NCBI GenBank assembly: GCA_039180025.1
Contig: JBCDDZ010000009.1
Span: 21,760-85,759, forward strand
Length of the DNA stretch: 64,000 bases
Direction: 5' to 3'
Source: Algisphaera sp039180025
GTDB lineage: Bacteria; Planctomycetota; Phycisphaerae; Phycisphaerales; Phycisphaeraceae
Shown: piece by piece, positions 35,047-43,382 of the stretch
How the letters are laid out: the number at the start of each line of letters is the position of its first letter
Numbering within the stretch: the stretch's first letter is position 1
Position numbers and translations under genes: made by a program
The notes under the pieces: generated by a model
The model's database searches: none
Seen by the model: the letters and a program-made list of their open reading frames with translations, nothing else
Told to the model about the DNA's origin: nothing

Positions 35047-36342
35047 CTAGTTGCGGATCTGACCGTTGCCTCGGGCGACCCATTTATAGGTACACAGGTC
35101 GTCGGCTCCCATGGGGCCGCGGGCGTGGAGTTTGTCGGTGGAGATCCCGATCTCGGCCCCCAGGCCGTACTGCTGCCCGTCGGAGAAGCGGGTCGAGCAG
35201 TTGACCATCGCGTTGGCGGTGTCGACGGTCTGGACAAAGCGGTCGGCGGCGGCGAGGTTGTCGGTCACGATGGCGTCGGTGTGTTTGCTGCCGTAGCGGT
35301 TGATGTGTGCGACGGCGTCGTCGAGCGTGTCGACCACGCGGAGGGCGACGATCAGGTCGAGGTACTCCTCGGACCAATCGGATTCGGCCGCGGGCTTGGC
35401 GGCGGGCAGGACGCTCATGCTGCGGGTGTCGGCGCGGAGTTCGACGCCGGCGGCGGCGAGGGCTTCGCCGATGCGTTTTACGGTTCCGGAGGTGACGGCG
35501 TCCTGGTGAAACAGAATGGTTTCGGCGGCGTTGCAGACGCCGGTGCGCTGGGTCTTGGCGTTGAGACAGATGGCGTGGGCGAGGTCGGGGTCGGCGTGGG
35601 CGTCGACGTAGACGTGGCAGTTGCCGGTGTAGTGCTTGATGACGGGGATCCGGGCCTGCTCGACCACCGCGCGGATCAGCGACTCGCCGCCGCGAGGGAT
35701 ACAAACGTCCAGCAACTGGTCGAGCTTCAGCAGCTCCCCGACGGCGGCGCGGTCGGGCGTGTTGACGAGCTGAACCGCCTGGTCCGAGAGGCCCGCTTTC
35801 GCCAAACCCTGCTGAACACATTCTGCGATGGCGGCGTTGGAGAGAGCGGCCTCTTTGCCGCCGCGTAAGATCACGGCGTTGCCGGATTTGAGGCAGAGGG
35901 CGGCGGCGTCGCAGGTGACGTTGGGGCGGGATTCAAAGATGATCAGGACGGTGCCGATGGGCACCCGGATTTTTTCGAGGCGGATCCCGTTGTCCAGCAC
36001 TCGGCCCTCCAGGACACGGCCGACCGGGTCGGGCTGGTCGGCGATCTGGCGGACGGCGTCGGCCATGTTTTGGATACGGTCGTCGGTCAGGGTGAGCCGG
36101 TCGAGCATGGCGTCGGGCAAGCCCTGGCGTCGGCCGGCGTCGAGATCCTTGGCGTTGGCGGCTTGGAGGCTTTTGGTCGCATCACTGAGGGCTTGGGCGA
36201 TATACCGCAGCGCAAGGTTGCGGGTGCGGCCGGGGACCGAGGCGAGATCGAGGCCGGCCTTGCGGGCCGAGGCCGCGAGGCGCTGGCAGTACGCGGGGAT
36301 GTCGATATCGACGGAAGCAGCGGGGGGGGAGGAAGTGGACAT
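35047..36342 (-). CDS. proA: Gamma-glutamyl phosphate reductase
   Basis: NADPH-dependent reduction of glutamyl 5-phosphate to glutamate 5-semialdehyde in proline synthesis. It has an aldehyde-dehydrogenase fold with IRLEKIRVPIGTVLIIFESRP, GGKEAALSN, IPRGGESLI and the catalytic Cys region AQRTGVCNAAET, abbreviated here. 431 residues; a 20-residue N-terminal addition precedes the usual start. proB is not adjacent; the upstream neighbours are cdaA and the YbbR gene. Confidence 0.96.
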   Translation of the reverse strand: MSTSSPPAASVDIDIPAYCQRLAASARKAGLDLASVPGRTRNLALRYIAQALSDATKSLQAANAKDLDAGRRQGLPDAMLDRLTLTDDRIQNMADAVRQIADQPDPVGRVLEGRVLDNGIRLEKIRVPIGTVLIIFESRPNVTCDAAALCLKSGNAVILRGGKEAALSNAAIAECVQQGLAKAGLSDQAVQLVNTPDRAAVGELLKLDQLLDVCIPRGGESLIRAVVEQARIPVIKHYTGNCHVYVDAHADPDLAHAICLNAKTQRTGVCNAAETILFHQDAVTSGTVKRIGEALAAAGVELRADTRSMSVLPAAKPAAESDWSEEYLDLIVALRVVDTLDDAVAHINRYGSKHTDAIVTDNLAAADRFVQTVDTANAMVNCSTRFSDGQQYGLGAEIGISTDKLHARGPMGADDLCTYKWVARGNGQIRN

Positions 36343-36409
36343 AGAACCCGCATCCTAGCGGGCTCGGGGGGGGCGAAGCAAAAACCGCGGGCGCTTTGGC
36401 GGGTTGGGA

Positions 36410-37420
36410 TCAGGGGGTGTCGGCGCGCCGGCGGATCGTGATGGGCATGAGGTCGGGGAGCTGGACGGGGGTGACGCCGGGCGGAGTGATGATGGTGGGG
36501 CGTTCGGTGGAGCTGGGCTGTTCGAGTTTGGACAGGTCGGTGAGGGTCAGCTCGGCCCGGATCGCGATTTCGCCGGCCTCGATACGGGCGATGACGTCCG
36601 CGGGCCCGCGGAGTTCGACGTCTCGGAGGAAATCGGTCGGCTCGGTCGGACGCAGGGTGTAGCGGAGTTGCACATTCACCGGAAGGGTGACGTAGAGCGG
36701 GACGTTGGGGACGGTGGTCGTGGCGGTGTCGTTCGCGAGGGTGTAGTTGACCCGGACCGTGTCGGCGGACACGGAGATCCAGCGGCTGCGGATGTCCAGG
36801 GCGTCGGGGAAGACGAGCGGGACGTTCGTGGCCACGCGTTCCCGGCCGCTGCCGTCGGGGGCGGGGGCGTCCGCGAGCTTGGCGGAAATAGCCTGGCCGC
36901 GGAGCTCTTCGATCACGTCCAGCGGGGCGGTCACGGTGATGGTGCGAGGCTCGGCGATGGGATTGCCGTTGGTGAGCTTGAAGTCGCCGGTATCCACCCG
37001 GACCGGGAGTTCGATCTCTCGCAGGGGGCGGAGGGTGACGGTGTAGGTGGAGGGTTCGACCTGGAGGTTGGCGATGCCGATCTCGGCGAGCCCGGCGCGG
37101 CCGAGCGCTTCTTCGAGGACGACCGTGCGGGCCTCCACGCGATCGAGATCGCCGGGGTCCAGGTCGATAATCAGCGGGGTGGCGGTGGTCTGCTGGAACT
37201 GTTGGACCTGGCCGCTGGAGGCTTTGAAGCTCACTTGGACGGTGACGGGTTCGACGGGGTCCAGGGCGTAGTTTGCGGTCGGCTCGGTGAAGAGGAGCTG
37301 GACCGTTTGGCTGTCTTTTTGCTGAAGGACCGTGGCCTCGGCGTAGAGCCAAACGAGAGCCGATATCACGGTCACGACGATCCAGGTTTCGACTTTTTCG
37401 TGGAACTTGCGTTGTGCCAT
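36410..37420 (-). CDS. cdaR: YbbR-like protein (CdaR type)
   Basis: Membrane-anchored regulator-type protein of 336 residues: one N-terminal helix (WIVVTVISALVWLYAEA) followed by repeated YbbR-like beta domains of about 80 residues each outside the cytoplasm. It lies 53 bases downstream of the diadenylate cyclase gene, the arrangement seen in cdaA-cdaR operons where CdaR modulates CdaA. The first ATG (37420) is used; a GTG three codons earlier is also in frame. No glmM follows, unlike in Firmicutes. Confidence 0.8.
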   Translation of the reverse strand: MAQRKFHEKVETWIVVTVISALVWLYAEATVLQQKDSQTVQLLFTEPTANYALDPVEPVTVQVSFKASSGQVQQFQQTTATPLIIDLDPGDLDRVEARTVVLEEALGRAGLAEIGIANLQVEPSTYTVTLRPLREIELPVRVDTGDFKLTNGNPIAEPRTITVTAPLDVIEELRGQAISAKLADAPAPDGSGRERVATNVPLVFPDALDIRSRWISVSADTVRVNYTLANDTATTTVPNVPLYVTLPVNVQLRYTLRPTEPTDFLRDVELRGPADVIARIEAGEIAIRAELTLTDLSKLEQPSSTERPTIITPPGVTPVQLPDLMPITIRRRADTP

Positions 37421-37473
37421 GCGGGTCACGGAGGTATAGGCGGGGAAAAGAGCGGCTTATTGCGGTTTGAGGG

Positions 37474-38361
37474 TTAAGGCGTGGCTTTAGGGTCTTTGGC
37501 GGGTCCGGAAGTATCGTCCGGTTCATTGGCTTGGCCGGGCTCGGCGAGTGTGACCTCGGACATGCCCTTGGAAAGCACTTTGCGCAGGTCTTCGATCGAC
37601 AGACCACGGGTAAGCTGGCCGCGTTCGGCGACGCTGATGGTGCCGGTTTCTTCGGAGACCACGAGAATCAGCGCGTCGACCTCGTTCGACAGGCCGATGG
37701 CCGCGCGGTGGCGTGAGCCGAGCTCTTGCGGGAGGCTGTCGCCCTCCGCGAGAGGAAATTGAACCCCGGCGGCCACGATGCGGTCGCCGCGGAGGACCAC
37801 CCCCAGGTCGTGGAGCGCCGAGCCGGGCCAGAAGATGGTGTTGAGTAGTTCCTTGCTGACGTCGGCGTCGACGCGGATCCCGGCCTCAACGATGCCACCC
37901 AACTCGACTCGGCGTTCGATCGCGACGAGAGCGCCGACCTTGTTGCGGGACAAATATTGGATGGAGCCGAGCAGTTCTTCGACCACACGAGCCTTACGCA
38001 AGCCGGTCTGGCGGAACAGCCTCGCTTCGCCGAGACGGACCAAAGCCCGGCGGAGCTCGGGTTGAAACACAATCACCAGGATGATCGAGACGATGGTCAG
38101 AAAGTTCGAGTAGAGCACGCTGAGGCGTTCGAGCTGATTGGCACCGCCAAAGATCTGGATGGTGAGCGTGCCGATGATCAAGATGATCGCGACCCCTTTG
38201 ATGACCCGTGCGCCACGCGTGCCGCGGAGGAACCGGAGGATCAGGTAGACCACCACCCAGATCACGGCGAGTTCGAAGAGCACGGCCCACCACTCGGTTT
38301 CCCAATAGTTCTGGACACGGGCCCAGACCTGATTCAGGTTGTCGGTGAGGCTGTTGGGCAA
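37474..38361 (-). CDS. cdaA: Diadenylate cyclase, CdaA type, with altered DGA motif
   Basis: Membrane enzyme expected to make c-di-AMP from two ATP. Three N-terminal helices (about residues 25-100) precede a DisA_N cyclase domain with ELLNTIFWPGSALHD and the GSRHRAAIGLS motif (RHR 217-219). The normally conserved Asp-Gly-Ala reads Asp185-Leu-Gly, and the Thr before RHR is Ser, so activity should not be assumed. The start is a TTG, with no better codon seen upstream. The C-terminal 30 residues are Pro/Asp-rich. The YbbR gene follows. Confidence 0.85.
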   Translation of the reverse strand: MPNSLTDNLNQVWARVQNYWETEWWAVLFELAVIWVVVYLILRFLRGTRGARVIKGVAIILIIGTLTIQIFGGANQLERLSVLYSNFLTIVSIILVIVFQPELRRALVRLGEARLFRQTGLRKARVVEELLGSIQYLSRNKVGALVAIERRVELGGIVEAGIRVDADVSKELLNTIFWPGSALHDLGVVLRGDRIVAAGVQFPLAEGDSLPQELGSRHRAAIGLSNEVDALILVVSEETGTISVAERGQLTRGLSIEDLRKVLSKGMSEVTLAEPGQANEPDDTSGPAKDPKATP

Positions 38362-38617
38362 AGCGGGAGCTCGGTGGAGAGGCGGACGACGACGTAAAGG
38401 TAACTATCGGCCGAGGGGCGGCTTGGGGTTGGAATTCGGCTGCCGCTTGGGACTTGCCCGATAATAGCCGACGCAGCCGAGCAATAGCGCACACCCACCG
38501 CAGGTTGAGCGGTCGGCGGCAGCCGGGACGCTGACCGAGTGTGGCGGAGGGGGATCCCGCTCCCTCGACCCGCGATCGCCGCGGTGGGGATGCGCTAGCG
38601 CAAGACGGCGGCGCGCG
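38362..38617. other. Gap between cdaA and the tal terminator
   Basis: About 256 bases upstream of cdaA. A minus-strand open stretch ending at 38404 has a Cys-Gly-rich hydrophobic segment (CGGCALLLGCVGYY) but no usable start codon, so no gene is called. No convincing promoter was found. Confidence 0.35.
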
Positions 38618-38648
38618 AAAAAGCCCGCGGAAGGGTATCCGCGGGCTT
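38618..38648 (-). terminator. Rho-independent terminator of tal
   Basis: A perfect 10-bp stem, AAGCCCGCGG with CCGCGGGCTT, around an 8-base loop; on the minus strand it is followed by TTTTT. It sits 25 bases after the tal stop codon. Confidence 0.88.
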
Positions 38649-38672
38649 GTCGGAGGTGGGGAAGGATCGCGA

Positions 38673-39725
38673 TCAAGCGAGGGCGGCCCGCTTATCGGCG
38701 ATGGTTTGGATCAACTGCTTATGCGGGTCGGCAAACTTCGCGGTGCCCTCAGCCATCAGCGTTTCTTCGAGCTTTTGGATATCGACCTTTTCGGTAAGCT
38801 CGTCGAGTACCGTTTGGTCGGGGAGGGTGCGTGACTGGGGCGAATACGAGTGGCCCAGTTCGTCGAGGGCCGCATTGGTCGCGGGGGGGTTGGTCTGGAT
38901 GTCGGAGCCGGCGAGGGCGGCGACGTAGTAATCTTTGGGTTGCTCAGGTTTTTTCGTGCCGGTGGAGGCGAAGATCATTTCCTGATCGAGCTTGAGTTTT
39001 TTGTCGGCCCAGAACTCGGCGTTGAGCAGCCCGATTTGTTTCGCATTGATGATGCCGACCTGGCCCTGGAGTTGATCGCTCAGATCGGGTAAGTGGTCTT
39101 CGGTGTAGACATCGACACGGGAAACGAAGATGGAGTAGACCGATTTAAAGGCGTCGAGGTTGCCGTGGCGTTGACGGCCTTTCCAGACCGCGTCGCGGGC
39201 GGCGAGGTATTGGCGTTCGGAGAAAATCAGGGTGACGTTGAGCGTGATCCCGTGGGCGGCGAGTTCTTCGAGGGCGGCGAGCCCGGCCTCGGTCGCGGGG
39301 ACTTTGATCATGCGGTTGGCGTGTCCGGCGGACCACTTTTTACCTAGTTCGATGTACTCCGCGGCACGCTCTTCAACCGAACGGGAATCGTCGGCGTCTT
39401 CGAGGAGCGGGTCGAGTTCAAAGCTGATCCACCCGTCGTTGCCCTGGCTGTCCTCCCAGACCTGGTGGTATTGGTCCTGAGCGTTTTTCACGAGGTGGTC
39501 GGTCATGGCCCAGGTCAACGCCTCGTCGTCGTCAACGCCTTGTTCGATGAAGTGATTGATCTGATCATCGAATCGGCCGGACTCGACCAGCCCGGCAATG
39601 ATGCTCGGGTTAGAGGTGCAGCCGGTGACCCCGGCGGCTTTGTTTTTCGTGACCTCTTCCGGATCGACCGAGTCGAGCCAGACGCGGGTGCCCGAGTCAA
39701 TCAGAGAGCGGAGGCCGGTGGTCAT
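38673..39725 (-). CDS. tal: Transaldolase
   Basis: Pentose phosphate pathway enzyme transferring dihydroxyacetone units. The Schiff-base lysine is Lys141 in RMIKVPAT; other family signatures are GVTGCTSNPSI, LDSVDP near the start, and NVTLIFSERQY. 350 residues, within the range of the longer bacterial type. An AAGGA ribosome binding site lies upstream of ATG 39725 and a strong terminator follows. It appears to be a single-gene transcript. Confidence 0.96.
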   Translation of the reverse strand: MTTGLRSLIDSGTRVWLDSVDPEEVTKNKAAGVTGCTSNPSIIAGLVESGRFDDQINHFIEQGVDDDEALTWAMTDHLVKNAQDQYHQVWEDSQGNDGWISFELDPLLEDADDSRSVEERAAEYIELGKKWSAGHANRMIKVPATEAGLAALEELAAHGITLNVTLIFSERQYLAARDAVWKGRQRHGNLDAFKSVYSIFVSRVDVYTEDHLPDLSDQLQGQVGIINAKQIGLLNAEFWADKKLKLDQEMIFASTGTKKPEQPKDYYVAALAGSDIQTNPPATNAALDELGHSYSPQSRTLPDQTVLDELTEKVDIQKLEETLMAEGTAKFADPHKQLIQTIADKRAALA

Positions 39726-39771
39726 GAAATTATCCTTGGTTTTAAGTATGGGACTAATGAATAAAGCGTGT

Positions 39772-39796
39772 GCGAGTACGTGGAAATTGTACTCGC
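39772..39796. repeat. Perfect 8-bp inverted repeat between tal and the thioredoxin-like gene
   Basis: GCGAGTAC and GTACTCGC flank a 9-base spacer. It lies 47-71 bases upstream of the tal start and 35 bases after the thioredoxin-like stop on the same strand, so it could be an operator for tal or a weak terminator for the gene before it. There is no T-tract. Confidence 0.4.
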
Positions 39797-39830
39797 CGCT
39801 CCGGCCGCCGGTGGAACTTTCACGGGATTT

Positions 39831-40403
39831 TTATGGGGCGGGGGTACCGCGAGAAAGCAGCGTCGGAGGGCGTGTCGTATCCCAACGATCGTAAGCGGCA
39901 TCGAGCCAGCGCATGAACGCTTCGTGATCGGCGAATTCATCGAGCCGAGCGATTTCATTGCCCTGGCCGTCCAAGACGAGCAGCGTGGGCAAATAAGTCA
40001 CCCGGTACCGTCCCGCGAAGGCCTGCTGCTCCGGCGAGGGTTGGGTCAAGTCGACCGAGTACGGAACAAACCGGGCATGGATGTCGTCCGCGATCTGGGT
40101 GCGAGAAAAAACCTCTGCCCGCATGTTGATGCACGCCCCGCACCACTCGGCCGTAAATCGCAGCAGGCGAGGCCGATCAAGGGGTTCTGATTCTTGGACC
40201 AGTGGGCTTGCGGCGAAATCGATGCCGGAAGCGACCAAGGGGTAGTCACGCCAAGCTACGCGATCAACCGCCAGTGCTTTGCGGGCTAGGTCAATTCCCA
40301 GCGCGGCGACCAGTGCGATGGTCAGCAGCAACGACCAGCGGCCGACGCGGGCGGCCAGCGATGGCGGGGGAGGGAGGTTAGACGCAGGGGAAGAAGATGT
40401 CAC
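39831..40403 (-). CDS. Membrane-anchored thioredoxin-like protein
   Basis: 190 residues, GTG start. One N-terminal membrane helix (about residues 22-42) places a thioredoxin-fold domain outside the cytoplasm. The active site is WCGAC in FTAEWCGACINMRAE, resembling the C-terminal domain of DsbD and thioredoxin_7 proteins; the cis-proline is in VTYLPTLLVLD. Likely role: thiol-disulfide exchange or protection in the periplasm. No partner DsbD-type membrane protein is adjacent. Confidence 0.8.
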   Translation of the reverse strand: MTSSSPASNLPPPPSLAARVGRWSLLLTIALVAALGIDLARKALAVDRVAWRDYPLVASGIDFAASPLVQESEPLDRPRLLRFTAEWCGACINMRAEVFSRTQIADDIHARFVPYSVDLTQPSPEQQAFAGRYRVTYLPTLLVLDGQGNEIARLDEFADHEAFMRWLDAAYDRWDTTRPPTLLSRGTPAP

Positions 40404-40496
40404 GCCTATCTAATCGACCGGCCACCCTAATTATTCCCTTCCCTCATGGTGATTATCGGGGGATAGTTAGGTTGCTGAGCCAGCCCGGCGGATTGT

Positions 40497-41756
40497 TTAG
40501 AGATTGGCATTTGCGATAAGCAGGACAATAAACATCGCGAGGGCGGCGACCCAGCCGGCAAACGCCATCCACACCATCGGATCGGCTAACAGCGGTTCGT
40601 GTTCGAGTGTGGCATTGCGTCCTGCCGTGTTTCCGCCGTCCGCCAGGCTGGCCAAAGCGCCGACATCAAACACTTTTCGTGCCTGGAGCGGGGGCTCTCC
40701 GCGCTGGATGGCTTCGAGGTCCTCCAGCAGGTCGGCGGCCGAGGCGTACCGCTTGCTGCGGTCTTTGGCCATGCAGACTTCAATGACTTCGGAGAGGCCG
40801 CTGGAAAGGGCGGTGTTAAGATGATCGGGGGGAATTAGGCTGTTTTTAAGGTGCTCGTGCATGACCGACGACGGGTTAGGGCCGTCGAACGGGACCTGGC
40901 CGGTCACCATGTGGTACAGGGTTGCGCCGAGGGAATAGATATCGGCACGGGCATCGACATCGACTTCTCCTCGGATTTGTTCCGGGCTGATGTAGTAGGG
41001 GGTGCCGTAGGCTTTGCCGGCCTCCGCCTCGGCGGCTTCGCGGTCCGAAAGCGCTCGGGCCAGGCCCATGTCCGCGAGTTTCGTGCGGTCGCCCTCGTCG
41101 GCGATCATGATGTTCTTGGGCTTGACGTCGCGGTGAATGAACCCTTGTTTGTGGGCGTGATCGAGCGCCCGGGCGGTCTCGATACCGATACGAACGGCGT
41201 CTTTTTCCTGGTAAGGGCCCCGGCCGGTGATGTCGTCGAAAACGGTCCGCCCGTCGACGAATTCCATGACAAAGTAGTGGTACTCGCCCGATTTGCCGAC
41301 ATCAAATGCTTGGACGATGTTAGGGTGATTGAGCTTCGCGGCGGCCTTGCCTTCGGCGTAGAAACGGGAAACGAAATCGGGGTTGTTCGTGAATTTCTGG
41401 GGCAGAACTTTGATGGCGACCATCCGGTCCAGCGAGATCTGTTTGCCCAGGAAGACGCGGGCCATGGCCCCGGCCCCGAGTTGTTTAATGATTTGATAAC
41501 CCGGGATCTGAGCGCCGGCCCGACGTTCCTCGAGTTCGGGCTTTAGCCGGTCGATCTGCTTCTGCGTGACCAGCCCTTCGTCGATCAGTAAAGCGGCGAG
41601 GCTGCGTCCTTTAGGATCGGTCTTGGTATCGCCAATCAGCGAACTGCCCTGCTTGATCGACTCAAGCAGGCGGTTAACGTCCTGCTGCGCGGCGAGGCCT
41701 TTTTCGACCACGAGGCGGCCGACGGTGGTGTCCAGATTGCTTTGGGTTAGTTCCAA
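40497..41756 (-). CDS. Serine/threonine protein kinase with MshEN-like N-terminus
   Basis: 419 residues, TTG start (an in-frame stop lies 13 codons upstream and no ATG lies between). Residues 11-34 and 51-76 form two similar units (VGRLVVEKGLAAQQDVNRLL and LAALLIDEGLVTQKQIDRL) like the MshEN domain of GspE/PilB ATPases. The Hanks-type kinase spans about 87-350: LGAGAMARV, Lys116, Glu135, HRDVKPKN (208-215), and ADMG (229-231) in place of DFG. A single membrane helix near 393-415 ends the protein. Substrate unknown. Likely active, as Lys, Glu, both Asp and Asn are present. Confidence 0.85.
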   Translation of the reverse strand: MELTQSNLDTTVGRLVVEKGLAAQQDVNRLLESIKQGSSLIGDTKTDPKGRSLAALLIDEGLVTQKQIDRLKPELEERRAGAQIPGYQIIKQLGAGAMARVFLGKQISLDRMVAIKVLPQKFTNNPDFVSRFYAEGKAAAKLNHPNIVQAFDVGKSGEYHYFVMEFVDGRTVFDDITGRGPYQEKDAVRIGIETARALDHAHKQGFIHRDVKPKNIMIADEGDRTKLADMGLARALSDREAAEAEAGKAYGTPYYISPEQIRGEVDVDARADIYSLGATLYHMVTGQVPFDGPNPSSVMHEHLKNSLIPPDHLNTALSSGLSEVIEVCMAKDRSKRYASAADLLEDLEAIQRGEPPLQARKVFDVGALASLADGGNTAGRNATLEHEPLLADPMVWMAFAGWVAALAMFIVLLIANANL

Positions 41757-42058
41757 GCGGATACCCTGGGGGATAACGTCGAACGATCGGCCGAGCGGCT
41801 AAAGATACATGGTCTACGCAACCTGTTGTAGAAGTTTACCCCCAACCGGTCAAGGGCGCGTACTTTGCAGGCCAGCACGCCGAAAATTTAACGCCTTGCT
41901 CGTGTGCCGGGCTCGCGCTGGACCCGATAACGCTATCGGTGCTTTCCGGGACCGACTTGGAAATTCCGAGTGGGAAATCGTCCGGGTAAGGTGATTTGCC
42001 CGTCGGATATCGGAATACAGGCTATCGCGGCCTGCTTGCAAGGCCTAAGCTACTTGTA
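41757..42058. other. Intergenic region between divergent kinase and prenyl synthase genes
   Basis: About 300 bases that should hold promoters for both genes. No box pair close to the sigma-70 consensus was found, and no RNA gene or clear hairpin was seen. A plus-strand open frame at 41809-41994 looks non-coding. Confidence 0.4.
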
Positions 42059-43084
42059 ATGCTTTTAATGTCTTCCCAAGACGGAGAGGTCCAGGCGCTG
42101 CTCGCCGAGCTTTTGGCTGAAGTCGAAGCCCGGTTCGCCGCGGAGTTGCTGAGTGACCTGCCTAGTGTGAATGCTCTTGCCGAACACGTGGAGCGTTACC
42201 GAGGCAAGATGCTGCGGCCGACACTGGTGATGATTTCCGCGATGGCGGCGTACCCGAAATCAATAGATAATCCCGTTTTCCGGGACAGGGTGACGGTCGT
42301 CGCCACCGTGGCCGAGATGGTGCACATGGCGACCCTGGTCCACGACGACATCCTGGACGACGCCGAGATGCGTCGACGCGGGGCCACGATCAATCACTTG
42401 CGCGGGAACGAAGCCGCCGTGATGCTCGGCGATTATTTAATTAGCCACGCCTATCACCTCTGCTCCTCCATCCCGCTGCCCGCCGCTTCCCGGGCCATCG
42501 CGGCCGCCACCAACACTGTCTGCGAAGGTGAGCTGCTTCAACTCCACCACCGCGAAGACTGGAGGTTGAACGAACGGACTTATTTCGAGATCGTGCGCCG
42601 TAAGACCGCGAGCCTGTGCGGGGCTTGCTGCCGTATGCCATCGGTGCTGATGTCGGGTGAGCCTGATGGCGGAGACTCGGCATCGGCGGCGGCGCTTTTC
42701 GAATTCGGCGAAAAGCTGGGCATTGCCTTCCAGATTATCGATGATGTTCTGGATCTCACCGGCGACCCCGCGGAGGTTGGGAAAACACTCGGCAGGGACC
42801 TGGCTAAAGGCAAGCTGACACTGCCGCTCATCAGGCAACTCGCGACTTCGAATCCGGAAGAATACGAAATACAGGTGGCGGACATGCAGCGGGGCAACGA
42901 TCCCGACGCGGTGGCTAGGGTGCGCGAATCTCTGGATCGGAGCGATGGGCTGGCGTATGCTCGGGACTGGGCGCATCGGTTGGTCGCCGATGCCAAATCA
43001 GGTATCGAGAATAAGCTTGAGCTGTCCGAGGCCAGAAATTTGCTTTTGGAGATGGCAGATTCGGTACTGAATCGGAAATTCTGA
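42059..43084 (+). CDS. Polyprenyl diphosphate synthase
   Basis: Trans-prenyltransferase adding isopentenyl units to an allylic diphosphate, probably making an octaprenyl- or longer quinone side chain. It carries the first Asp-rich motif (DDILDD, from residue 96), GKMLRPTLV, and the second motif FQIIDDVLDLTGD, followed by GRDLAKGKLTLPLI. 341 residues from ATG 42059; ATG 42068 is also possible. Chain length cannot be read reliably. It stands alone, divergent from the kinase gene. Confidence 0.92.
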   Translation: MLLMSSQDGEVQALLAELLAEVEARFAAELLSDLPSVNALAEHVERYRGKMLRPTLVMISAMAAYPKSIDNPVFRDRVTVVATVAEMVHMATLVHDDILDDAEMRRRGATINHLRGNEAAVMLGDYLISHAYHLCSSIPLPAASRAIAAATNTVCEGELLQLHHREDWRLNERTYFEIVRRKTASLCGACCRMPSVLMSGEPDGGDSASAAALFEFGEKLGIAFQIIDDVLDLTGDPAEVGKTLGRDLAKGKLTLPLIRQLATSNPEEYEIQVADMQRGNDPDAVARVRESLDRSDGLAYARDWAHRLVADAKSGIENKLELSEARNLLLEMADSVLNRKF

Positions 43085-43382
43085 CGCTCTGCTCACCATG
43101 ACGTCGCGGTCGGCGAGGTATCGGAAGCGAATCGGCAAAGCCCAGGCGTTAAATCGTTAACGGAACCGTATCCACTCCGTGGAGAGAGGTAATCCGTTGA
43201 GAAAATTTCACCCGTTTTTTATCTAAAACTGCAGTAATTGCTGACACGGCGATAATTTAGTCCTAAAATGAATTATTAATCGCATGGCATAACTTGCAGG
43301 CCACGGGTGTTGAGCCCAATGAATGATGTCCGATGTCATCTAAGGGACAGCCCTGCCACTAGCCGGTAGCAGACCGCGAGTT
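43085..43382. other. AT-richer intergenic region before the signalling gene
   Basis: Nearly 300 bases. The stretch 43200-43310 is clearly AT-richer than its surroundings and is a reasonable promoter location, but no good -35/-10 pair stands out. No gene or structured RNA recognised. Confidence 0.4.

Noticed and set aside
38404..38676. A 90-codon minus-strand frame upstream of cdaA
   Set aside because: It runs through the tal terminator, and the protein-like end has no plausible start codon.
43200..43300. A possible dif site in the AT-rich gap near the composition switch
   Set aside because: A TTATCTAAAAC half resembles a XerD arm, but the matching XerC arm at the right spacing is absent.
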